Positions 11,218-21,422 of a stretch of DNA of 64,000 bases are shown one piece after another. Each line of letters starts with the position of its first letter. The first letter of the stretch is position 1. Origin of the DNA: Excoecaria cochinchinensis (Eukaryota > Streptophyta > Magnoliopsida > Malpighiales > Euphorbiaceae); the NCBI GenBank assembly GCA_947683425.1, contig CANTUQ010000003.1, positions 2,790,001-2,854,000 of the forward strand, written 5' to 3'. The position numbers and the translations under genes are program-made. The notes under the pieces were generated by a model. The model did not search any database and had not been told where the DNA came from. It saw nothing but the letters and a program-made list of their open reading frames with translations.

Positions 11218-11474
11218 TCGAAAGATTCTTCTCTTGAAGCAATAAAAGAGATTTTTGGAAGAGATAGTTCTCGAGATTCATATGTTAATGTGTGTATCGA
11301 TTATCTTAATTGTGATGCGTATGTGATTGGTCCTTTGGGACATAGTGTAGATGTGAGTATGCACCTGGGAACTGTTACTAAGCGATGTAATGTAAAGAGT
11401 TATCTGATAATTTGATTGAAGTGATACACCATGAATTTGAATTAATTCTGGGTATGGATAATTTTAGAATCTAG
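11218..11474 (+). pseudogene. Tekay-type protease remnant
   Basis: The frame from the ATG at 11218 (MSKDSSLEAIKEIFGRDSS) aligns by eye with the protease of the full Tekay copy. SYV, YVIGPLGHSVDV and then, after a frameshift near 11400, LIEVIHHEFELILGMDNF correspond to SYV, DICVSSPLGGNVNV and LIELPFDEFDLILGMDWL. The Asp-Pro-Gly catalytic motif is not preserved. Nothing else of gag-pol is recognisable in the 978-bp interior, so a large deletion removed the rest. Confidence 0.65.
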
Positions 11475-12052
11475 AATGATGTGGAGAATAAGATAAACTG
11501 GTGATATTTTGTACGCCTGTCAGCTATCTCAATGAAATCATCTGAACATGAGCATGTAAAAACATGGGGATGGGAAAAGTGCATTAATATTGCATTAACT
11601 ACATTATTGCATCATCTTGCATACATATAACATCATATAATCATTCGTATCCCTTGATCATGTGTGAAAAACATTGTGTATGTGACTCATTCGAAGAGAA
11701 AAGCTGACAGGATATACATATAAAATTTGGTGTTGGAAGGGAATTATTGAAAAAGAGATAAGTGTTTGTCAATGAAAGTATAAAGTATAAGTAATTAAAG
11801 TTAAAAGGAGGGGGTTATTGGTGAAGATTATATAAGTGGATGCTAATAGGATTTCAGAATGAAGAATGAATAGCATGAGTAAAGCATGCGTATTCCATGA
11901 AAGTAATGCGTTCAGGAATTGTGCTGTAAGATAGTAAAAGCATTAGTGGCTAATATAAAGTATATGCATCTGAGTTTCTGAATGGTGATACTGTTTTCTA
12001 GAAGTGCCTCGATAGAGGAAAGTTAAGTATCCTCTATTATTGGATCGGGTTT

Positions 12053-12089
12053 GAATTTCGCGGACGAAATTCCTTAAGTGGGGGAGAGT
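12053..12089 (+). other. 3' palindrome and PPT of the 4033 element
   Basis: GAATTTCGCGGACGAAATTC (12053-12072), perfect 8-bp arms, then AAGTGGGGGAGAGT before the 3' LTR. The full Tekay copy has the same palindrome at 42515-42534, where it encodes NFEDEI. Confidence 0.8.
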
Positions 12090-14036
12090 TGTAACACCCC
12101 AAAAATAACCCTAGAAGAATTGAGTGTCATTAGTGTAATAGTGTGCATGATAATTAGGGTTTACAGAATTGGACCTAAGTGAAAAAGTGGAATGAGGGAC
12201 TTAATTGAAGAAAAATAAAGTATTGTAGTGGCTGAATTGCACTTTGCATGATGAACTAGTAAATGAAGATTAATTAGTGTAATGGCTGTTAATGAAGTTA
12301 ATCAAAAGTTAGTGGGATCAGCTGTATGTTAGTGGACTCCATGTGTTAGTGTGTGAGCCAGCCACCTTGTGTAGGGAGAGTGAGAACTTGACACCTCACA
12401 CTTACATGCAAGCATGAGGTGGATTAGTGAGTAAACCTGTCTTTTGTTCCATGATTCAGCCATTTAGATCCCTTGATCCGGCCCTCTCTCTCAAAAGTTT
12501 ACCTTCCTTTTGTCTCTCTCTTTTAATTGTTCTTTGGTCGTGGAGTCCAAAGGGTGGATAGTGATAGTTGAGAAGAAGGGTATTGACTAGAAAGGTATGT
12601 AGTATGTAGTGTATCTCCTCCATCTTCTTCTAATTCAGATTTTGATGGTTAAAATATGGGTATAGCCTCATGAATTTGTATGTGTTATATATGCATTTGA
12701 GTTAAAAGGCAAAGTAGAGCTGGAAAGGGGAAAGAGAAAGAGATATAGAAGAGTAAAGGAAGGAGTGCTGCAAGAGGTTTGGGATATATATGTGTTATGT
12801 GTTAATTTTGCTCAAGTGTATGTGATGGCTGTTTAGCTTAAATGTGTTATTGATATTGAATATGTGATTTCTAGAATTGAGCATGATTATGAACTTTGGT
12901 AGAAGTGTATTTGAATGTGTATTGATATGAGATAAGTATTGAACCATGGAATTAGCACAATATGTGAATCAGCTCTAACTATTGATTGTGTTAATCTGTC
13001 TTTGAAGCCTATACTGACCCCCGTGATTTTTTTATAGTATAATTTGAGTTTTACAATTCCAAAAGGGGTGAAACCAATTGGATTAGAACCATATGATCTG
13101 TGTCTTTAAATTTCCTAGAAATAGTTCTGTCGATTTGAGGACTCTAAGGTCTTCAAAATTGATCATAACCGTAGATAAAATTCTGTAGGAGGGTTTCTGG
13201 AACCAGTTGTGTTATTTTGACCACAACTCCTTCATTATAACTTCAATTGACCTGAAAATTGTCCCATATGAAAGATAGGACATAGATGAAGAAATGTTAA
13301 GAAGAGACCCTTGCCTAAAATTGCGTGTAAGACATCCGTTTGCACTATACAAAATTGTGGTGCGAACCAGTGTTGAAAGTTAGCTTCTGTTTTGCTTAAA
13401 TTAGTATGTCACGGTCACAACAAATCCATTGCCACCGTGACCCCTCCTTATTTTGTCTATTTAGGGTATTTTTCTTCCCGAAATGCACCCGAACTTCACC
13501 ACGAGTTCCCATGACTTGTCCAATACATAATTATCATTATAAAATGAGTATTTTAAGCATGATGAACTATGTATGCTAGTGCATATAAATATGTATGAGT
13601 TATAAGTATTTTAAGCATGATGAACTATGTATGCTAATGCATATAAATATGTATGAGTTATGAGTCTTTTAAGCATGATGAATCATGTATGTTAATGTGT
13701 AAAATTATATGGGAGCAATGTATAATCTATGGATGGTGAACCATGAATGAGAATGCGTATCACCATGAGTGCGAATGCGAATAATCATGAATGCGAATAT
13801 GATAAATCATGAATGGGAATGCTATAGTTTTGAATACGAATATGTATACTATGTGTATAATGAATATGATTATGATTTGTGTTATAAATGAATGCCAATG
13901 TCAAGAAGGGAAATCAGGTATGTGCTAGTTGAATAAGTGGATGATGTATTTGGGTTGATTGCCAAACGTGAGAATGAGATTTGAAGTCTAAATGAGAAGG
14001 AAGAATTGAACTGAAAAGCACAGCTGTGCTAGTGTG

Positions 14037-14364
14037 GTCACGGTGACAATGAAATTCATTGTGACCGTGAGGTATGCTTGAGTTCAATTCTGCCTAATGG
14101 ATTTTGGTATGTCACGGTGATAATGAACTTCATTGTGACCGTGAGGTACCCAAGGGAGCATTCTGTTTTGCAAAGTGAGAATATGTCACGGTGACAATGG
14201 AATTTATTGTGACCGTGACATACCCTCAAGTTGCATTCTGCCGAGAATTGGGAACATGTCACGGTGACAATGAAATTCATTGTGACCGTGACTTGCCCCC
14301 AGTTTGCATTCTGTTTTGAACTTCAACATGTCACGGTGACAATGAAATTCATTGTGACCGTGAC
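14037..14364. repeat. Palindrome array (5 units), 3' LTR copy
   Basis: Same array as in the 5' LTR, nearly unchanged although the flanking LTR sequence differs by roughly 1-2 percent. The first unit here is a better palindrome (GGTGACAATG) than its 5' counterpart (GGTGAAAATG). Confidence 0.92.
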
Positions 14365-15851
14365 CTACCCTGTTTTGGCAATATAACTCTAATGTGTTTG
14401 GCCTTCCAAATAGCAAGGCTTTGAGCTGAAATGAAGAACAATATGAGTAAGTATTAGGTAATGTACAATTGCATATTACATGATGATTCTTGAATGCAAT
14501 CAAATATGTGATTATTAACTATGAAGAATGAGTTTGGAAGCATATTGAGTATGCAAGTGAAATGTTTAGCTATGTGCTAATGTGAATGTGTAAAGCGAAT
14601 GTGATGTTAACTATAAACATACGAATATGTACGAGATATGAAAAGTGATCAATGTGAACTGAAAAACATGTTTAACAACTTAAGCCTGCGAGTCAAGTAG
14701 TGGAAAGTTAGGCATGCCTATAGGGTCAAGTGTTGCAGCCCCATGCGTTAAATGTGTCTGATTCCATGGGAATCACAATGCGAATAATCCTTGCTGGATT
14801 TTATTATATGTGGAATAATGTGAAGTACCAGAAGGTACTAATGTGATGTGAAGCACCAGAAGGTGCTAATGTGAAAATGTAGTCTCGATGAGATTACTGG
14901 TATCTGAGAGGTACCGATGCGATACCCGTTATCCGCGTCATTGAATTGCAGGCGAAGCATGTGATAATAACAATAATAATGATATTGTGACCATGAGCTG
15001 AGTATTATACTAGTGAGAATGTGAATGTGATATGTTATAATTGTCATGCGATACAGTTATACACGTATGACTCATTAGGAAGAATATATGTGTATGTGCA
15101 TGAGTATTTGTAGAAATCAAGCTATAAATTGCTGAAATAACATTAAGAGAATGCCGGAATATGATTAAGTGCATATCCATTGATTTTAGCAATGCAATAT
15201 GCTTATTGATATAAGAGTATATGAATAATCTGCATAAAAAGCCTGCAAGTTGTTATGTACCTTAACCTGCTATAAATGTCATGTACTATATGGTTTGTGA
15301 TTGTAATTGATGGGGATTGGTATTATATGGGTGTTGGTGTTGATAACTGATATTGTGTAATGTAAGCTAATACATTATGAGTATAATATGTGGTATCTTG
15401 AATGCTATGTTCAAATCACAAGTAAATAATAATAAGCTTTACATTAATTAATGTGTATGTGGTACTATTAGAAGTTGAATAAAGGTATGCATGGTTTGGG
15501 TTTATATTTGTATCATGCTGAAGATGTTCTCACATTGGTGAGTGCTAATGGCTAATTGATGTACATATGTTTATATTTATTTGTATACTCATAGGTAATT
15601 ATAAAGCTGTATATAAGTGTGCGATTCTAGTAATATTAAGACTTATATAATCCAAATGAATAACTGAGTAAATACCATATTAAGCAAACAAATATTTGTG
15701 TGAGAATTTGGATGGTTACTTATGAGTAATTCCCGATGAGTGTGCCATTGATGTTGTTAAAATGAACTATATGTATATGCGAATATTGCTTGGGTATGTG
15801 ATTGATATTAGTAAACACCATGAGTGTTTATCCATCTTTTGTTGATCCCCA

Positions 15852-15889
15852 CTAAGCGATTATCGCTTAGCATGGATGTTTTGTCCATG
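15852..15889 (+). other. Conserved double hairpin, 3' LTR
   Basis: Identical to the copy at 10777-10814, about 300 bases before the LTR end. Confidence 0.88.
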
Positions 15890-16191
15890 CAGGTATCTGA
15901 GGATAGTTTATGTGAAGATGGTTCTGCATCGCCAACAGCCAAGACATAGGAATCGTTATAATTATAGGTCATTTTGTAATAAATGTAAGAGTTGTATTTG
16001 TAAAGCGAAACTATTGTAAAACATTATAATATTATGCATGGAATTTCAGAGCTATCTATATATCTTTTGTAAGAAATTTGTTTAACCTGAACTTTGTTTG
16101 TAAAACTGTTTGATGCGCATGTGGTTGTGTTGTAACACTCCATAGCCATTATAGTGAATCTCTACAGGTGGTTAGGGGGTGTTACAAATGC

Positions 16192-16605
16192 CAATAAAAA
16201 TAATAATTCTAGTAATAATATCATAAAATAATAATGAATAATAAATAAACATAAAATAAATATAAAATAATAATAATAATAATGACAATAATAATAACAA
16301 CAATAATCATAAATAATTAAACAAATAATAATAATACTAATAATAACAAAAAACAATAATAAATAATAAATAATAATAATAATATTAATAATATCAATAA
16401 ACATAAAATAAATATATAATAATAATAAAAATATTAATAATAAAAACAGAATAATACTAATAATAAATAAATAATAATAATTAACATAATCACAAAAACA
16501 GAATAATAAATATTAAATAAAATAATAAAAATTATAAAAACAGAATTATAAATAAATATTAATAATAATAATAAATAAATAAATAATAATAATAATAAAT
16601 AAAGG
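16192..16605. repeat. AAT-rich microsatellite in Tat/Ogre-like LTR
   Basis: Imperfect AAT/ATA trinucleotide runs. The matching LTR has its own version at 25342-25780 with different run lengths and an (AAC)n stretch near 25447-25470, as expected from slippage after insertion. Polyisoleucine and polytyrosine ORFs here are artefacts. Confidence 0.85.
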
Positions 16606-17698
16606 AAAATGGCTTACCGTTCGCCGGAGCTTCGCCGGAGGGGAGGTGGTCGACACCACCAACGCCGGAGGATAGATCGGAACGTCAGCAACCATCCGCT
16701 GGCGGTCACACGCCGGGAAGAGTCACCAGTTGGCCGAAAATCGCGGTGAAGCGTTTCGGGGGTCCCTCTCCGATCTCACGGCTGCCGGCGAGTGGCGATC
16801 CCCGATGGCCACCGGCCGGTGCGTCCAGGTCCGACGGTTCTTCTAGCGGCGCGTGTGTGGCTGGCCGATACTGCGGCTGGTCGGCGGAGGCTCCGCCTCC
16901 TCTTCTTCTTTTTCTCCTTCCTTTTTCTGGCGCCTGGTTTCAGTTCCCGTGATTTGCTGCCTCTGTTCCCTTATTTTCTTGCTTTTCTTGCTTTGTTTTG
17001 ATTTTACTTTGCCTTTCTTGCTTTCTTTCCTTGATTTTATTTTTCGTCTTGGTCTTTGCTCAGCCGACTTGCTCTCTCTTCTTACTCTCTTTTTCTTTGC
17101 TTAGCCGACCTCCCTCTCTTCTTTCTCTTTTCTTTTTCTTGGTCTTTTTCCCTTGATCTGCCGAGAGAGCTCTCTCCTCCTCCTCTCAGATTTCTTTTTT
17201 TTTCTTTTAATTTCCCTAGTTGCCGAAAGAGAGAACCCCCTCATTTCTCTTTTCTTCTTCTTTTTATACCCTAAAATTAGGGTTGGTTTTTAGGTCATAA
17301 TGGTAATTTCCTCCATTTTAATTTCTTAATTAATTTAACTTAATTCAAATAACACACATTAATTAATTTAAACATTACATATTAATTAAACATTACATAT
17401 TAATTATATTACATATTTTACATCTTAATATAATTAATCTATTTAATATATCATATAATTTATCTAATTAATTAAACACTTTACATATTAACTAATTAAT
17501 CTTTAATCTTTCATGCATTTTAATTATCTAATTAAACTTACAATATTAATAAATTGAATTAACCCAACATTAATAATTAATTTCTAATTTTACCTACCTA
17601 ATCTATATTATATATATATATATATTTTCGGAGGGAATTACTAAGGACCCAAAATCACTTTTTGACATTAAACCCGACTCGGGACCCGGTGTTTACAG

Positions 17699-17714
17699 TT
17701 GCCCCCAATTTTTG
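17699..17714 (-). other. Polypurine tract of the minus-strand Tat/Ogre-like element
   Basis: Minus strand AAAAATTGGGGGCAAC lies directly before the LTR start TGTAAACACC. Purine-rich, at the expected site for plus-strand DNA priming. Confidence 0.65.
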
Positions 17715-17879
17715 AGAAGCTAGTGTATAGACATCTAGGTGAGCCAAAATTCAAAGAAGGAACAGAGAGAATTACATACTTGGGGATGCCGGACCTTACC
17801 GTGTTGACGCTGGTACATGTGCCCTTACCGATCTCGTCTCGACCTGTTTCTGCTGGCCTCGTCTCGGCTCACGCAGCTT

Positions 17880-19035
17880 TGGTGAGATGTAGTGCTCTCT
17901 GACTACAACCTCTATTTGTGGTCTGTTCTACCACGAGTGTTCCGTTCGGCCTGCATGGAGTTTGTGAGATGCAGTAGTCTCTGACTGTAATCCTGGGGTG
18001 AAGAGCAGTGTTTCTCTAACCGCAGCTTCTGCTTCTGCTGGCCTCGTCTTGGCTCGTGCAGTGTTGAGGAGATGTAGCACTCTCTGACTACAAACTGGAT
18101 GTGAAGAGTAGTGTTTCTCTAACTGCAGCTTCTACTGGCCTCGTCTCGGCTCGCGCAGTGTTAAGGAGATGTAGCACTCTCTGACTACAAACTCGATGTG
18201 AAGAGCAGTGTTTCTCTAACTGCAGCTTCGATTGGTGAGAAACGGTGTTTTTTGACCACAGTCTCGAGGTGAAGAGTAGTGTTCTCTAACTGCAACTTCG
18301 ATTGGTGAGAAGCGGTGTTTTCTGACCATAGTCTTGAGGTGAAGAGCAGTGTTCTCTAACTACAACTTCGATTGTGAAGTTCCCTTGCTAACCCCCATTC
18401 GATCTGCAAGGTGCGTAGCACTCTCTGGCTACGACTTGAACTGTGAGATGTAGCACTCTCTAGCTACAATCCCGGTGTGAAGAGCAGTGTTTCTCTAACC
18501 GTAGATTCTACTTCTGCGGGCCTTATCTCGGTTCGCGCAGTGTTGAGGAGATGTAGCACTCTCTGACTACAAACTCGATGTGAAGAGCAGTGTTTCTCTA
18601 ACCGCAGCTTCGATTGGTGAGAAGCGGTACTCTCTGACCACAGTCTCAAGGTGAAGAGTAGTATTCTGTAACTATAACTTCGATTGTCGAGAAGCGGTAC
18701 TCTCTGACCACAATCTCTGCTCGCTGGCGTTCTCTTGCTAACCCCCCATCCGGTCAGTATAAAGTCTGATCTGCTAACCCCTATCCGGCTAGTACGGTTT
18801 TCTAATCTGCTAACCTCCATTCGACTGCAAGGTGTGTAGCACTCTCTGGCTGCCGCTTGAACTGTGAGACAAGGTACTCTCTGACCGTAATCTTGATGTG
18901 AAGAGCAGTATTTTCTAACTGCAACTTCAGTTTGTGAGATGCAGTGTTCTCTAACTGCAGTGCTGCCTTGTGAGGTGCAGTGCTCTCTGACTACAACCTC
19001 GATTGTGAGATGTAGTGTTCTCTAACTGCAGTCTT
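17880..19035. repeat. Array of about 25 degenerate mini-hairpin units
   Basis: Units of about 30-35 bp, often alternating between GAGATGTAGCACTCTCTGACTAC-like and GAAGAGCAGTGTTTCTCTAACTGC-like forms. Each has a short stem around a conserved YTCTCTRA loop: GTAG/CTAC, GCAG/CTGC or GGT/ACC. I counted about 25 units, some separated by spacers such as CTTGCTAACCCCC. The stem sequence changes from unit to unit while pairing is mostly kept. Non-coding. Confidence 0.75.
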
Positions 19036-19180
19036 GGTTGTGATCTGCTCTATCGCTGATGTTTATCTTGAACTTTCTTTTTTTTTTGCAAAAAAAAGAA
19101 AACGTAAATTTGTAGGGGTAAATTATAAAAGAGACACGTACCTGTGGCAGTACCTGCCTATTGGGGTCGTTGTCAGTTGA

Positions 19181-19328
19181 CGCTCACCGGGAGACTTTGA
19201 TGCTCACTGGGAAACTTTGATGCTCATTGGGAGGCTTTGAAGCTCACTGAGAGACTTTGATGCTCACTGGGAGGCTTTGATCGAGAGGCTTTGATGCTCA
19301 CTGGGAGGCTTTGATCGAGAGGCTTTGA
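19181..19328. repeat. 20-bp tandem repeat with 14-bp variant units
   Basis: Five head-to-tail units of TGCTCACTGGGAGGCTTTGA (19181-19280), each 20 bases with a few substitutions. Then come a 14-base short form TCGAGAGGCTTTGA, a full unit, and a second short form. Part of the Tat/Ogre-like internal region. Confidence 0.85.
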
Positions 19329-19639
19329 TACTCACTCTGATTGCCCCCCAGCACAGCGTGGACAGGCTTGCTTTTCTGGGTAGTGTCTGACAACGTTGAG
19401 CTGAACCCATCATTTCGATCACCTTTAAGCATGGGTTCTATTCAGACCTTTCCCCTGAGTCACGTACATGGAAATATATACAAAATATTATGTGTGTATG
19501 GGAGCATGTGTGCAAAATATATATATACATTTGAATTCAGATTTTGTACACTTTGTGTGATGTGTTTGAGCGTACATCTTATGATAGAAAAACTTACCTA
19601 CTTGCCCCCGGCATGGCATGCATGAATAGGCTTACTTCC

Positions 19640-19767
19640 TGCTCAGAGGACTTTCAGATTTTGCCTCCTCAGAGGACTTAGAAATTTTGCCTACTCAGAG
19701 GACTTTCAGATTTTGCCTCGCCAGAGGACTTAAAGGATGTGCCTCCTCAGAGGGCTTGAGAAATGCC
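19640..19767. repeat. 26-bp tandem repeat, about five units
   Basis: Units such as TCCTCAGAGGACTT followed by a variable middle and TTTTGCC repeat every 26 bases from 19640; the last unit is shorter. The core CCTCAGAGG is itself nearly self-complementary. Confidence 0.8.
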
Positions 19768-21304
19768 GACATGTGAAGTCACGAGATTGAGATTGACGTA
19801 TATCATTTAGTGGACACAAGACACTTCGTATGCATGGAATGCATGTGAGAAGCCATGTATGCATGGAATGCATGCGAAAAGCCATGTATGTTTGAGATGG
19901 CACACAAAGTTATGCATATATGAAATCTAAAAGCTATGCATGTATGAAATGACATGCGATGTTATGCATGAGTGAAATTTGAGTGTGTAGTGTGTGTACT
20001 ATGCATGGATTACAAATATGATATGCGTGCAGAGAATTGCATACATGACATATAAGCCATAGTCACGTACATGATAAAAAATTATGGAATGTGTGCAAAG
20101 AGTCGTATTCTGTAAAATGTTTGCAAATAATCCTGAATGAGAAATACATGCAAAAGATCAAGCATAAAATATGCGCAAGGGGATTATGAACGTGAAATAT
20201 ATATAGATGATCACATATTTGAGGGTAAAGAGTTATTCATCGGCATAGATGTAAAAATCATATGCAAAGACAGGTAGGATATGTTATATACATGAAAGCT
20301 ATGTAAGGAATTGGGTGTGTGTGATGTGTGCACATACAACTATGTGTATGAAACATATGTAGAAAAAATCATATATGTGTGTATATTGAATGCATGCGAA
20401 AATGCAAATGTGAGATGCATGCAAAGAGTATGCCCATAAAGGGCCACATGCGTCGAAAGCACTTATAAAATATATTCGCTAAAACTCTTATGCCAAAAAC
20501 ATGCACCAAGAAATATATATGTAAAGCTATTTAGGAGAATGTTTGCTACAGTTATGCGTAAAAAGCATTTGCAGAAAGCATATGTACAAAGAATATTGTT
20601 GGGAGTGTACGCGAAGTATCATTTTTATGGGTAGTGATAAGAAATACCCCAAGATCGTAAAATGAGTGCAACCTATTAGGTACCTCAAACTCGAGTTTCT
20701 ATCTGCCTTTTAGCATACTGAATGAACCACATTCTCAACTGATTCAATCTCAGCAAAAGAATTCGGGAGTCATTCCTAATGAAGTGCAAGAAGGTAAACA
20801 CGTAAGTATCAATGTTCACTAAATCAGCATGTAAATACGAGGCGTACCATGCGATCTCTTTGTGTATGTGCAAAAGGCCAAAAAAAGATTTTTCATTTTT
20901 CAAAAGCAAATTCTAGATGCAATGTCGAGGACAAGACTCAACTCGAATGCATAAATGCACTCATGGCTTCTCGCTTGAAGCTCAAGAAACACCATATGCC
21001 TCTTCCTACGTACCAAACCTTATCAGAAGGTCATCTCTGCTAATTAGATAAGGCCAAACCCAGAATCAAGAGGTCTTACTTTGGTTGTAACGTTAGGCTT
21101 AGGTAATTGGCTATCAAAGGGGGATCAGGTCGCTAGAGAAAAACGGCCGCAGCGTTCATTTGGATGATGGAATCATTTTCAGACTAATTGTATACTGTCT
21201 AGATGCTCTTGAATTTGGACTCGGTAACACTCTGACTTATCAAGCTCAACATAACAATTTAGTTAAAAAGATAACCACCGAACTCGTCAAGGGGTACTAT
21301 CTTG

Positions 21305-21422
21305 GGCCCTACCATTTTTCTTCATTTTTTTTTCTTTTTTCTTCTATTTTTTCTTCAATTTTGATTTTTTTTTTCTTTCTTTTTTTTTCGCTCTTTTTTT
21401 TTTCTTTTTTTTTTTCTCTTCA
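21305..21422. repeat. Polypyrimidine tract
   Basis: About 118 bases of almost pure T and C on the plus strand, hence polypurine in the sense of the minus-strand element. It lies mid-element and is not adjacent to an LTR, so it is not the primary PPT. It could act as a secondary priming site. Confidence 0.7.

Larger units (their letters stand above)
4033..16186 (+). mobile_element. Short non-autonomous Tekay-like element with giant LTRs
   Basis: Target duplication aatgc (4028-4032 and 16187-16191) inside the Tat/Ogre-like LTR. 5' LTR 4033-11111 (holding a solo LTR at 4495-7464), PBS 11117-11129, a 978-bp internal region, PPT-like AAGTGGGGGAGAG at 12076-12088, 3' LTR 12090-16186. Without the nested LTR the LTRs are about 4104 and 4097 bp. 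By eye I count about 20 mismatches in the first 1.2 kb, so it is clearly older than the Angela and Tekay elements here. Only a protease scrap survives, so it needed proteins from an autonomous relative to move. Confidence 0.88.
12090..16186 (+). repeat. 3' LTR of the short Tekay-like element, intact
   Basis: 4097 bp, uninterrupted copy of the same LTR. It repeats the structures at 13547-13702 (58-bp repeat), 14037-14364 (palindrome array), 14824-14915 (hairpin run) and 15852-15889 (double hairpin). No ORF with recognisable homology; a 99-codon minus-strand ORF at 14204-14503 lies across the palindromes and is a shadow. Confidence 0.88.
2867..17698 (-). repeat. Tat/Ogre-like LTR, interrupted (element-sense 3' LTR)
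   Basis: Matches the LTR at 24191-26853 along 2867-4032 and 16192-17698. The gap is the nested element 4033-16186 plus its aatgc duplication. On the plus strand the visible sub-blocks are: hairpin-rich R/U5-like sequence (2880-3250), an AT-rich stretch, an AAT microsatellite (16192-16605), a GC-rich block (16615-16870), a pyrimidine tract (16890-17270) and AT-rich U3 ending at the LTR terminus. Confidence 0.85.

Noticed and set aside
18464..18820. 118-codon minus-strand ORF
   Set aside because: It lies wholly in the mini-hairpin tandem array; its residues follow the repeat period and match no domain.
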